From an uncultured Clostridia bacterium (lineage in GTDB: Bacteria; Bacillota; Clostridia; TANB77; CAG-508), in assembly GCA_948852945.1 (NCBI GenBank), contig CAQPBJ010000006.1, positions 19,243 through 83,242 of the forward strand: DNA of 64,000 bases. The letters are read 5' to 3'. This document shows, one piece after another, positions 43,401-51,782 of the stretch. The notes under the pieces were generated by a model. The model did not search any database and was not told the DNA's origin. It saw nothing but the letters and a program-made list of their open reading frames with translations. Position numbers and translations under genes: made by a program. Each line of letters begins with the position of its first letter. Within the stretch, counting starts at the first letter, position 1.

Positions 43401-44917
43401 CTCGAAAAATGAACGATAGTAATCTTTCAAGCAATGATACAGATGAACAATTTGTAGTAGACTTTTTAAAAGCAGCAAAAGATGTAACAAAATTTGTAGA
43501 TGAAAATGAATTTGAATACGGAAATGCAGAGTATATGCCACCAAGATTAAATAATGTAGTAGATGAAAAAAATGGTACAACAGATAGCAACGGAGGAAAG
43601 AAAATAACATCAGACAGAATGGTATCGTGGGCATTATATAAATGTGGATATAAAGACCAACCAGACTGCGGTTTATGTGTAGGTGAAGATGGAGACTTCA
43701 TCAGTTATTGTGAAAGTAAAGAATGGAAAAGAATAACATCACCAAATGAAGTAGAAGTCGGAGACATAGTATTCACAGGAAAAATAGATGATGAAGGTAA
43801 AAAAGCAAATCATGTATTCATATGTGCAGGAGAAGGAAAAAGATATGACTGCGGAAGTCAAGACAGAATAAGATTAGAAGGTTCATATAGCAGTTACGAA
43901 GCTCAACCATTTAATGAAGACATAGGTTCAGACTTTGTTTGTGCATATAGAGTAACAGGAGATGGAGTAATAAACTCTGGATTAAAAGAAAACTTAGACG
44001 TAATAGCAATGGGAAACGGTAGAGTAACAGAATTATTAGAAGAAGGTAAAAACTTATTTACAGAAGAATATTTATCTAGAACAATATATGGAGAAGAAGC
44101 AACTGTAGGATCAAAAGAAGATCCAGTAGAAGGAAGAGAACAATCAGAAGAAGGAATTAGAATAAAACTTACAGATAACGCATTAAAAGGATATGTCTTA
44201 GTAATGTATGGATTTGATGTAAATAATAATATTTCAGTAGGACAAGAAATCAAAGTTGGAGAAGTAATAGGAAAATCATTGAATTCAGATATATATTTAA
44301 TATTAATAGACAGGGACAAAGCAGTAATAGAAGATATAGAAAACTATATGAAAGTTCCTAAAAAAACAAAAGACAATTCAGGAGCATCACCACAACCATA
44401 TCAAGCACAACCAGGAGACGATGTGTTATTAGCTAATATGATGCATCATGAAGGTTGCACAAATACATTTCAAGGTGCTGGCTATGGCTCATATTCAAAA
44501 GATGAGGCTGATAGAATTAATATGATGACAGGATATGTACTAATAAATAGAGCTTTAGTAAATTTCGGAAATCATGGAACAACAATAAGAGAACAACTAG
44601 CTGCACCAGGTCAATATGCTACAGCGTATGTTGCAGATAATCAAACAGTAGAATGTTTAGAATGTTATGCAAATGCAAAATTATGTTTAAAATGGGATTG
44701 CGATTATGTAAAAAATCCAGATGGAGAAAAAATGACAAGAGATGTACTATATCAATCAGGATGGGATCAATGCGATGGAGGAGCAAGTCATCCAGGACAA
44801 ACATGTTTCTGGTGGGTAGATGATAACAGAAATAATATACCAGATGTGTATAAAGGTTCAGGAATATGGTTTGATGAATTTTTCTGCTATAGCTCACAAT
44901 ATAGAAGTTATAGATAA
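40403..44917 (+). CDS. Giant multi-hydrolase envelope protein of the secretion locus (VirB1-like role)
   Basis: The 1504-residue protein has, in order: an extremely acidic cytoplasmic region (1-165), an Ala/Gly/Glu low-complexity stretch (168-246), one membrane helix (about 250-275), and a long extracytoplasmic region with a DDDADGLEDYNE calcium-loop motif (about 602). Then come an SGNH-like domain (842-999: FIGDDYIAG, ATGSNDP, NPDHTG), a CHAP/NlpC-P60-like domain (1069-1185), a degenerate M23-like segment (1196-1322) and a SleB-type cell-wall hydrolase-like end (1339-1504: MMHHEGCT, PGQYATAY). It probably opens peptidoglycan for the apparatus. The frame may start earlier at a CTG at 40364, just after GAGGTGA. 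Confidence 0.75.
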   Translation: MEEQDQEEEQMAEQDEEDDANDENSAGNKFSHSLDDDEDEESEDNDKAKKKKKDNDDDKDDEDEDDDKKDKDDEDKDGEKDEGDDAAEELDDSSEKFDDAADDNHENPNDTPDYNPNPDADPDKENTQNPDEEPGNAESENPSEEGGSNKPDTGDDLDSGAGEGTNAGEAGTGGEVEAGAEAGTEAAETAGAEAEAAGASAEASAAGGEAAAAGAETAIVGAETAAAGAGTAAAGTAGGAAAGGAVAAGPVILIVLVVILIIIIVIGVAGFFTTMPQFLWNRLKEFALSLWDGVEGYFIGMDDAGVNKDDIVVAAQYLYDMGYDLVGMGFAESVEISGQPDENGNKIEPTEEYPENAIISINAPYLRSYLVAENRTYLINNYTFNLKDFATSFFNGEFFSDDGTSAWGTGLINLEDGLIAKLGMPLRGVRLGDWNLGEALEGVKIMRDSNQMRIRRLNLELAFWNSHFDYTYYSLEGWSGRYGKPFELMVTLHVATMAPDLVKEFALNKDLDAKVNIKLTDKTNISGEIYVDGESITDIVDLGTYSEDTIEWLEDQQSRYAEEIKTSMPYISSVTNHWFRNVYFEGTDSIDASGDKIGSVEIGVDDDADGLEDYNEATGVKTQKTRRLSSDDNVYKSGEDVSIEMSFINDEVPAELEGKSITIKGSIEDGMTQTKDAVRGVTNEETKKIFGEQYYIYDGTVERAKAIQEARRGANNGVKKEKVNFTKDSLQAFSILEGSDTLDAQFIYRDLKELVIELGYFEREDFYEIEKQVLEWPVPEYIPAEWPHKEIEKQVIEYGSIIACDETIAASLGISLSDLQKLTGTEEKEDEEEQLDDELDMLKGLVFIGDDYIAGLKENVNIEDAKFYCERGTGPQYWLDHIAELPEGIGTVVIATGSNDPKNYESMKGLIDALDEKYENIQMYIVEVMHVSHNHGDADAYNKLIDTYNSHVRNKCKIQPNATFIDASLGFIANGYLTNPDHTGRCIPSGSFTQWAKNIARKMNDSNLSSNDTDEQFVVDFLKAAKDVTKFVDENEFEYGNAEYMPPRLNNVVDEKNGTTDSNGGKKITSDRMVSWALYKCGYKDQPDCGLCVGEDGDFISYCESKEWKRITSPNEVEVGDIVFTGKIDDEGKKANHVFICAGEGKRYDCGSQDRIRLEGSYSSYEAQPFNEDIGSDFVCAYRVTGDGVINSGLKENLDVIAMGNGRVTELLEEGKNLFTEEYLSRTIYGEEATVGSKEDPVEGREQSEEGIRIKLTDNALKGYVLVMYGFDVNNNISVGQEIKVGEVIGKSLNSDIYLILIDRDKAVIEDIENYMKVPKKTKDNSGASPQPYQAQPGDDVLLANMMHHEGCTNTFQGAGYGSYSKDEADRINMMTGYVLINRALVNFGNHGTTIREQLAAPGQYATAYVADNQTVECLECYANAKLCLKWDCDYVKNPDGEKMTRDVLYQSGWDQCDGGASHPGQTCFWWVDDNRNNIPDVYKGSGIWFDEFFCYSSQYRSYR

Positions 44918-44928
44918 AGGAGTTAAAA

Positions 44929-45486
44929 TTGAAAAAGAAAAAAGAAAATAACAAAAAAGTACTAATATCTATAATAATCATATTAATATTAATTATAATA
45001 AGTATAGTAACAATCATAGTAATTAAAAGTAAAAACAAAAATAATACGACAGCAATAATGGGAATATATGATAAAACTCAAGAAGAAGTTCCAAGCTTAA
45101 AATATTCTAATATTTCAGAAATTTCTACAATAACTGAAGATTCTACTGAAGAAATAGAAATTGCTAAAAAGTTTAGAACTATTTTTGAAAATAATATTCC
45201 AAAATTAAAAGTTTCTATAGAAAGTTTTAATGAAGAAGAAATTAATGCTTACTACGAAGAAAATCAAAAAGAAATAAAGCAAGACTTTTATTATATAGAA
45301 AAAGAAGATTTTAAATTACTATGCAAACAATTACAAGAAATGACTTCAAATTTAGAACAAGATTTTGATATATGTGATTTTAAAGCAAATGGTGGTAATA
45401 AAATAGATGTAACTTGTAGCTACAAAAATGGAGAAAAAATCGCATTTACATTATCATCAAGCAAAAAAATTGAGTATAAAAAATAA
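44929..45486 (+). CDS. Bitopic membrane protein of the secretion locus, unknown
   Basis: A 185-residue protein with TTG start after AAAGGAG, a lysine-rich N-terminus, one membrane helix (about 9-32) and an extracytoplasmic acidic helical domain of about 150 residues. I recognise no family. It lies 11 bases after the giant hydrolase gene and is followed by a terminator, so it ends the main operon. It may be a small accessory or chaperone-like protein on the outer face. Confidence 0.65.
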   Translation: MKKKKENNKKVLISIIIILILIIISIVTIIVIKSKNKNNTTAIMGIYDKTQEEVPSLKYSNISEISTITEDSTEEIEIAKKFRTIFENNIPKLKVSIESFNEEEINAYYEENQKEIKQDFYYIEKEDFKLLCKQLQEMTSNLEQDFDICDFKANGGNKIDVTCSYKNGEKIAFTLSSSKKIEYKK

Positions 45487-45496
45487 TGAATGAAAA

Positions 45497-45534
45497 AAGA
45501 GGGTATTCATAAAAAGAATATCCTCTTAAATTTT
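45497..45534 (+). terminator. hairpin after the 44929 gene
   Basis: A 12-bp stem with one G-T wobble (45497-45508 with 45516-45527), 7-base loop, moderate T run. Confidence 0.7.
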
Positions 45535-45638
45535 AGAAAATAATAGCTAAAATACTATTGAGAAAACAAAAAATATGGTAAAATAAAATAAGAAAATTAT
45601 ATTTTTTAGCAGAATAATTTCTGGCAAGGAGTGAAAAT

Positions 45639-47153
45639 ATGAAAAAAACAAAGAAAAAAGGCGTTCTTAAAAGAAAAGAAAAAATAGCACTATCAATTGC
45701 TGGAGTTGTATTATTTATTATCATATTAGGAATAGTAATGATGCCAACAAGAAAAGGAAAAAATCAAGAACAAAAAGTTAATAATAATGATTTAAATAGA
45801 GAATTATATTCAGTACGAGAAGTAGTGGAATATCTAGAAGCTACATATATTTCATCAGAAGAGTCAAAAGTAGAAGGATATAACACCGATATATATGTTA
45901 ATTTTCCATACAACTTATATGAAGGAGAAGTATCCAAAGAAATATATTTTAAAAATTTTTATGAAAAAATAGCTAGAGTAACAGAATTTAATAGCTTTAG
46001 ACTAATTGATACAAATAGAGACATAAAAATAGAAGTAAAATGTAAAAATGGAAAAATAACAGAAGTAAAAATAAATGGTGAAATAGATTACTACAAAAAA
46101 ACATCATCAAAGAAAAGCCAAAGTAATATGTTAAAATTTGAAACAAAAGAATTTGAAATAAATTCACCAGAATTAAAAAGTCTAATAAATAATAATTGGG
46201 TGACAAATAACGCTTCTTTAGGGACTCCAGAAAGCAAATTTTATAAATATGATATTTATTTCGATGAAGGATACGAAATAAGAACTATTCAAGGAAAAGT
46301 ATTTAACATAGTATTTAATAAAAAATATAATAATGATGTCATAGAAGGATATAAGCCAGGTGATAACTTAGAAAAAATAAAATCTTCACTTGGAACACCA
46401 TATGAAAATAAAAATATGATTGAATACAAAACAAATGATTTTTATGTAATATTTTCTAATGATGAAATATCTATATATCCTAATAGAAGAAGCGATTACA
46501 CAGAATTTGAAAAATTAGTTGAAAAATATAATGAAAACCAAGATATGAACGACTTTATTTATGAACTTACAGACATATGGCCAGACTATGATACTTATAA
46601 TAATAGTCAAAATTATGTGGAATTATATTATACCTTAAAAGGAGTTAAAATAAGTTTTTCATCAAGAGATTCAGAAGGAATACAAATATATGAAAACTAT
46701 AAAGGAGACATCAAAACAGATACTACAGATTATAAAAATGTTTACTATAAATTAGACCAGAACTTAATGCTAGAAAATGAAGTTGAAAGAAGATTTGTTC
46801 ATGAATTAACAGGACAAAGAGGATCTTCTGAAGAATCTATATTAATTAGTGATGAATTCCAAATTTTAGCTACATATGATAATGAAGTATATAAGAATAT
46901 AAAAATATATTCTTTAAACGAAAATTATCCTAATAATGAATTTGAAGACTACATATCAATTAAATCATATGTGTGGGCAGATAATGAACATTTAATTTAT
47001 AGTATTACAAATGATGGAATATATATGTATACAGCTACTACAAGGCAAGTAGATAAATTATTAGACGGGAACCAAACTTTTAACATAACTAATTATAATC
47101 GAAATACCAAGGCACTAGAATATGACGGACAAACTGTAACAGTTAGTTTTTAA
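45639..47153 (+). CDS. Large bitopic extracytoplasmic protein, unknown
   Basis: The 504-residue protein has a very basic N-terminus, one membrane helix (about 17-36) and a beta-rich extracytoplasmic region with many short aromatic strands. The last 120 residues (SDEFQILATYDNEVYKNIKIY, then VWADNEHLIYSITNDG) resemble propeller-type blades. No enzyme motif seen. RBS AAGGAG. With the next gene it forms the last transcription unit of the locus, and is probably structural. Confidence 0.65.
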   Translation: MKKTKKKGVLKRKEKIALSIAGVVLFIIILGIVMMPTRKGKNQEQKVNNNDLNRELYSVREVVEYLEATYISSEESKVEGYNTDIYVNFPYNLYEGEVSKEIYFKNFYEKIARVTEFNSFRLIDTNRDIKIEVKCKNGKITEVKINGEIDYYKKTSSKKSQSNMLKFETKEFEINSPELKSLINNNWVTNNASLGTPESKFYKYDIYFDEGYEIRTIQGKVFNIVFNKKYNNDVIEGYKPGDNLEKIKSSLGTPYENKNMIEYKTNDFYVIFSNDEISIYPNRRSDYTEFEKLVEKYNENQDMNDFIYELTDIWPDYDTYNNSQNYVELYYTLKGVKISFSSRDSEGIQIYENYKGDIKTDTTDYKNVYYKLDQNLMLENEVERRFVHELTGQRGSSEESILISDEFQILATYDNEVYKNIKIYSLNENYPNNEFEDYISIKSYVWADNEHLIYSITNDGIYMYTATTRQVDKLLDGNQTFNITNYNRNTKALEYDGQTVTVSF

Positions 47154-47165
47154 GAGGTATAAAAA

Positions 47166-50100
47166 ATGAAGAAAATAAAAAGAGTAGTTAAAAAAGCAAT
47201 AATTGTATATATAATCATATACCTAATACTAGCATCAATTTCATCTTCATATGCAAGAACATATGATAAAGAATGTGGTGAATATGTTTCTCAATATGCA
47301 AGAGATTTTATTAATAAATATTGTACTCCAACAGAAACTAAAACAAGATATGTTCTAATTAGCAAAGCAAGATGGACAGGTGGAGCATTTGGAAAAGGAA
47401 TCTTCGAAGCTTGTTGTAATACAGGTATTAGATATATGTATGAGTTAGCTCTGGGAGTGGAACTAGCAGACTATGGATGGGCAAATAGCTGTTCAACAGA
47501 CTGCGAAGGACTAGGTAATTATCCAGAATTTTGGGAAGATGTAACAAGCCAAACATTACAACCAGGAGACATAGTTTTTAGTACATCTCATACAGAAATG
47601 TATATTGGAGAAAACCAAAATGCAAACTTCGGAAATTCACCATATAGCGGTAAGATAGCAAATGGTCCAAGATTAGGCTCAGATTTTTCTAAAGCATATC
47701 GACCAAAATTTGATGTTAATCCAACAGGTACTATACCAGTAGGAGAATTAGAAGATGAAGATTTAAGCATATATGATGATAATGGATTTATATATAAAGG
47801 AGTAGCTTCAATAGAAGCCTATGAATCCTCAAGTACACTTCTAAATTGGATAATCAATATGCTATCACAAATACTAGATTACTTAATAGGAATTTTAACA
47901 TTAGGCATAAGAGTAGTAGTTGTTGGATGGACAGCAATTATAGAAAGATTTTTTATAGATGGAATAATAAATGCTGTAACAGGCGTAACTAATAAAAAAG
48001 ATGAAAAATGGGTGAAAGATCCAGCGACAATAGAAGATATAGACGAAGAGGTACAAGCTGATGAAGCAGAAGAAGCCAAAAAAGAAGAAGCAAACAAGCT
48101 ACAAGATATAGGTGATCCAAATAATCCTGATGAATACATAGGAACAGGAATGCAACAAATATCAAATATTGGAGATAATATTCAATTAAAAACATCATCT
48201 AAGGCAAATGCTACAATTGAAAACATTGTATATAATAAAGTGCCAATATTAGATATTAACTTCTTCAATTTTGAATCAGCAGGTGGAGCAGTAGTAGATG
48301 AAGATGGAATAATATATGTAATAAAAGAAAATGTAGCAATGTGGTATTACATTTTCAGAATACTAGCAATATTAATAATGCTATTAATATTAATATACTT
48401 AGGAATAAAAATGGCTATAACAACAGTAACTGAGAAAAAAGCAGTATATAAAGAAATGTTATTAAGCTGGATTGCAGGATTCATACTGGTATTTGCTATA
48501 AGTTATATAATGTATGCAATAATTCATGTCAATGAAGAATTTATAAGTTGGGTAATACCAAAATATGAAGATGGAACAGAACTTTCACTATATGAGACAG
48601 TAAGAAGTAAAGCCTACTCATTAAAAGCATCAACAGGATTTACGGGAATGATAATGTATATAGTGTTAGTATATTATTCAATTAGATTTATACTAATGTA
48701 CTTTAAAAGATTTTTAACAGTCACAATATTAGCATTACTATCACCATTTATGTCAGTTGCATATGCATTAGAAAAAGTAAACAAAAATGGAAAAGGTGGA
48801 GAAATATATGGAAACTGGTTCAAAGACTTTCTATATAGTGCAATAATCCAATCTATCCATGCTCTAATATATACAGTATTCATATCAATAATATTAAAAT
48901 TAACAGAAACCTCATTTGTAGGAGTATTACTAGCATTTTTCTTCTTACATTTCATGGTAAGAATAGATTCTGTTGTAAGAAAAGTATTTGGACTAAATGG
49001 AAAAAATGGACAAAAAATAGCATTAGGAGATGTAAAAGCAGGAAAAGAATTATTTAAGCATGCTACAGGTGACAAAAGTAACATAAAAAGAATTGCTGGA
49101 AGCTATGGAAATTATTTAGGAAAAACAGTAGGAAGACCTTTTGGCAAAGCAATAGGAGCAGCAGGAAATGCAATTAGTAATCTTGGAGATAGAATACATC
49201 TAGGGGATGAAGAAATTGAAGTTGATCCAGAAGAACAGAAAAAAAGAAAACAACAAGAACAAAGAAAAGAAAGAATGAAAGAATACAAAGAAGGAGCAAT
49301 ATTAGGTGCTAAAGCAGGATTAAATTTAGCAAAAACAATAGGTTTAGGAGCCTTAGTACTTCCAACAATAATAGCAGAACCAAAAATGACAACAGAAATT
49401 TTAAGTGCAGCTGTAAGTTCAGGAGCAAAAACAAAGAAATTACTAAATGAATTAAGCCAAAAAACAGGAGGAAATATCAAGCCAACAACAGCAGGTGCAG
49501 GAACTAGATTCACTCTAGGAGGAATCCGACCAAGAAACAACAGAGCATCAGAGCGAACAAGAAGAAGACTTGAAGCATTAGGAATTAGATCTAAACTAGT
49601 AGAAGGAAGAGAAGTAGGCGGAGAAAATACAATTACAGATGCACAAAGAAGAAATATTGCACAGACAGCAGGAGTAACAAACTTAAATTTAATAGATAGT
49701 CCAAACCTAGAAGAAATGTTAGATCAGACACAAGATATAACAAAAACAGAAGAATATGCAGAACTATTAGCACAAGCTCATAATCTAGAAAAACAATTAG
49801 AAACATCTTATAAAGAAATAATTGGAAAGATAGATGGACAAATAGATGAAGCAGCAAGAACAATAAGTAGTGAGTTTGCTGTGAGATTACAAGCTCAAAA
49901 GGCAAAAGAATTAAAAACAACAGCAAAAATTATGTCACAACCACTATCTGAAAAAGATATTCAAAGAGCAATGCAAAATTATAAATCAAAAGTACCACAA
50001 TTTAATCCAACAGCTGCACTATCTCAAGCAGATATGGAAGGAATAACAAAAGAGATAAATGCTATTTTAGAGCAAAAAGGCGAAAAGATTATAATGACAA

Positions 50101-50606
50101 GAGAATTTAGTTTAAAAGTTCAAAAAGAATTAACAGAAAACCAAAGAAAGAGACAAGAGGAAGAAGAAAGAAGAGCAAATAGTCAGTATGTAGGACAAGA
50201 TATGACAAGTCATAGTGCAGCATCTAGAGTTAATGTACAAGATGTCAATGAAATGGGTCAAGATGGAAAATCAAGAAGAAAAACTCTAAAAGAAAGAGTA
50301 CAAGAGGAAAGCGAAGAAGACATGAGTAGCCCATATTCAGAAAATAACGATAATGCACCAAGACAAAATACAACAGGAAGCCAAAAAGAAACTGCAGAAA
50401 GTGCAACAGAAAGACTAGTTAAAAATATAGTAAATGCTTCAAAATGCGTAGAAGGAAAAGAATCATCTGAAGTAATTCCAAAACATCTTGAATTTGCTAG
50501 AAATTTAGATGAACTAAGAAAAATAGGTGAAAAAATATCAGAAGTAACAGGAGCAAATAATGAATTTGATTTAGATGATATTTTTAGAAGATTAGAAAAA
50601 CTATAA
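47166..50606 (+). CDS. NlpC/P60-like hydrolase fused to a VirB6/TrbL-like membrane protein
   Basis: This 1146-residue protein has a signal or first helix (about 10-28), then an extracytoplasmic cysteine-peptidase-like domain (about 35-185) with ACCNTGIRYMYE as probable nucleophile region and LQPGDIVFSTSHTEMYIG as the histidine region. A linker follows, then the VirB6 core (about 385-620: ENVAMWYYIFRILAIL, LIYLGIKMAITTVTE, RFLTVTILALLSPFMSVAYA). The last 500 residues are charged, partly coiled coil and cytoplasmic. Such a fusion couples wall opening to the channel. RBS AGAGGT. Confidence 0.75.
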   Translation: MKKIKRVVKKAIIVYIIIYLILASISSSYARTYDKECGEYVSQYARDFINKYCTPTETKTRYVLISKARWTGGAFGKGIFEACCNTGIRYMYELALGVELADYGWANSCSTDCEGLGNYPEFWEDVTSQTLQPGDIVFSTSHTEMYIGENQNANFGNSPYSGKIANGPRLGSDFSKAYRPKFDVNPTGTIPVGELEDEDLSIYDDNGFIYKGVASIEAYESSSTLLNWIINMLSQILDYLIGILTLGIRVVVVGWTAIIERFFIDGIINAVTGVTNKKDEKWVKDPATIEDIDEEVQADEAEEAKKEEANKLQDIGDPNNPDEYIGTGMQQISNIGDNIQLKTSSKANATIENIVYNKVPILDINFFNFESAGGAVVDEDGIIYVIKENVAMWYYIFRILAILIMLLILIYLGIKMAITTVTEKKAVYKEMLLSWIAGFILVFAISYIMYAIIHVNEEFISWVIPKYEDGTELSLYETVRSKAYSLKASTGFTGMIMYIVLVYYSIRFILMYFKRFLTVTILALLSPFMSVAYALEKVNKNGKGGEIYGNWFKDFLYSAIIQSIHALIYTVFISIILKLTETSFVGVLLAFFFLHFMVRIDSVVRKVFGLNGKNGQKIALGDVKAGKELFKHATGDKSNIKRIAGSYGNYLGKTVGRPFGKAIGAAGNAISNLGDRIHLGDEEIEVDPEEQKKRKQQEQRKERMKEYKEGAILGAKAGLNLAKTIGLGALVLPTIIAEPKMTTEILSAAVSSGAKTKKLLNELSQKTGGNIKPTTAGAGTRFTLGGIRPRNNRASERTRRRLEALGIRSKLVEGREVGGENTITDAQRRNIAQTAGVTNLNLIDSPNLEEMLDQTQDITKTEEYAELLAQAHNLEKQLETSYKEIIGKIDGQIDEAARTISSEFAVRLQAQKAKELKTTAKIMSQPLSEKDIQRAMQNYKSKVPQFNPTAALSQADMEGITKEINAILEQKGEKIIMTREFSLKVQKELTENQRKRQEEEERRANSQYVGQDMTSHSAASRVNVQDVNEMGQDGKSRRKTLKERVQEESEEDMSSPYSENNDNAPRQNTTGSQKETAESATERLVKNIVNASKCVEGKESSEVIPKHLEFARNLDELRKIGEKISEVTGANNEFDLDDIFRRLEKL

Positions 50607-50691
50607 TATGATACAAAATATGTAAAAATAATCGGAAAAGAGTATATACAAAAATCTAGCTATGCCATAAAATGACTATGAGGTGAAGCTA

Positions 50692-50892
50692 ATGGCAGAT
50701 TTCATAGTTGAAAAAAGACAACGTAAGGAATATGAACAGTTTACTTGCAGAATAGAAGTAGAACTATTAGAAGAAGTTAAAAGAACAGTATTAGATAACA
50801 ATTTAAAATCTGTAAATGAATTTATTAATAACTGTATCAGATATTCTTTAAAAAATATGACAATATTAGATGAAGAAGAAAAGGACTGCTAA
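50692..50892 (+). CDS. Small ribbon-helix-helix-like protein, paralogue of the gene at 9570
   Basis: The 66-residue protein starts at ATG 50692, as the GTG at 50683 lies inside the AGGTGA site. It shares RKEYEQFTCRIE and SVNEFIN with the 9570-9761 product and the same strand-helix-helix order. It follows the secretion locus by 85 bases and could regulate it; the two copies may be remnants of one duplicated regulator family. Confidence 0.65.
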   Translation: MADFIVEKRQRKEYEQFTCRIEVELLEEVKRTVLDNNLKSVNEFINNCIRYSLKNMTILDEEEKDC

Positions 50893-50914
50893 CAAAAATA
50901 GTAGTTCTTTTTTA
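50883..50914 (+). terminator. hairpin overlapping the stop of the 50692 gene
   Basis: AGGACTGCT pairs with AGTAGTTCT through two G-T wobbles (50882-50890 with about 50900-50908), followed by TTTTTT. Confidence 0.6.
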
Positions 50915-50934
50915 TGAAAAAATATGCAAAAAAA

Positions 50935-50976
50935 ACGCAAGAATTTGTTGATATTTCAATAAATTCTTGCGTTTTT
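50935..50976. terminator. bidirectional terminator at the left end of element 2
   Basis: A perfect 12-bp stem (50935-50946 with 50961-50972) with A and T runs on both sides, four bases before the att core. It was probably the original terminator of tRNA-Cys before insertion. Confidence 0.8.
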
Positions 50977-50985
50977 TGGAGGCGA
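50976..50985. repeat. attachment core, distal end of element 2
   Basis: Ten bases identical to 58973-58982 at the tRNA-Cys 3' end. Confidence 0.75.
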
Positions 50986-51058
50986 CACCCAATTTGAAAT
51001 GAATTTTTAATTTACGAAACGCCTAGATTTTCAATAAAAATATTTATTTGTATTTAGT

Positions 51059-51081
51059 TTTAATGTAAAGTTTAATGTAAT
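51059..51081. promoter_or_regulatory. integrase arm-type repeats, left end of element 2
   Basis: Two direct copies of TTTAATGTAA spaced 12 bases. The whole 23-base block recurs identically at 58841-58863. Confidence 0.7.
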
Positions 51082-51088
51082 GAAATTG

Positions 51089-51631
51089 CTAATTCTGTAA
51101 ATCTTTTAAAATACTACACAGTCCATTAAGCTTTTCAGTATTTTTTAAGAGCTCCTTATCAATATTTTTTATTGATAAAGCAAATACTTCTTTTTTTATG
51201 TCAGTAGAGGATAAATCTTGCTTAATTCTATCTAAATCTCTTAAATACATTTGAAAATCTAAAATTAAATCTTTTATAATTTTAACTTTTTCCTGATCAG
51301 TAATATTTTTATCTTTTTTTACCCATTGAAGTATTAAATCAATATATTCTTTATTACCACCAATTAATAATTTATCCTCATCTAAATAATCTTCATTATA
51401 GTAGTAGCATTTAATATCGCTTAGTCCTAATAAATAATCTACAGATATATTTAATGTATCAGCAATCTTTTCGACTACTCCAAGTTTAGGTAATTGCTTA
51501 TTACTAATATAATTTGAGATTGTTGCTTCAGTAATACCAGTTCTTTTAGCTAGTTCGCTTTGTTTTACATCTTTTTCTTCTAAAACTTCCTTTAATCTTC
51601 TACCATAAATACCATCATTTTCTTTTAACAT
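51089..51631 (-). CDS. XRE-family phage-type repressor
   Basis: The 180-residue protein starts at ATG 51631 after AGGTGG. The N-terminal helix-turn-helix (VKQSELAKRTGITEATISNY, then SNKQLP) ends in the typical ISVDYLLGLS. The rest is helical, without a peptidase domain. Divergent to the small Cro-like gene at 51783, it forms the lysogeny-type switch of element 2. The repeated sequences in between are its probable operators. Confidence 0.88.
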   Translation of the reverse strand: MLKENDGIYGRRLKEVLEEKDVKQSELAKRTGITEATISNYISNKQLPKLGVVEKIADTLNISVDYLLGLSDIKCYYYNEDYLDEDKLLIGGNKEYIDLILQWVKKDKNITDQEKVKIIKDLILDFQMYLRDLDRIKQDLSSTDIKKEVFALSIKNIDKELLKNTEKLNGLCSILKDLQN

Positions 51632-51696
51632 AATACCACCTAACAATATAATTTAATTAATAAAATTATAACACAAATTATATTATTTTGAATAAA

Positions 51697-51770
51697 AACT
51701 TAACGAAAATATAATAAAAGTATTGACAAATTAATAATATTATAATAAACTTAACAAAAATATAATAAAA
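51697..51770. promoter_or_regulatory. operator repeats and promoter between the divergent regulators
   Basis: Two 23-base direct repeats with one mismatch lie at 51697-51719 and 51748-51770, and begin AACTTAAC. A TTGACA -35 at 51723-51728 and TAAACT -10 at 51746-51751 lie between, so a bound repressor would cover the promoter of the rightward genes. Confidence 0.6.
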
Positions 51771-51782
51771 TGGGAGGGAGAA

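Noticed and set aside
30324..50606. Secretion locus as part of an integrated conjugative element or prophage
   Set aside because: No att repeats, integrase, relaxase, capsid or tail genes frame it. The att repeats found belong to the two smaller elements on either side.
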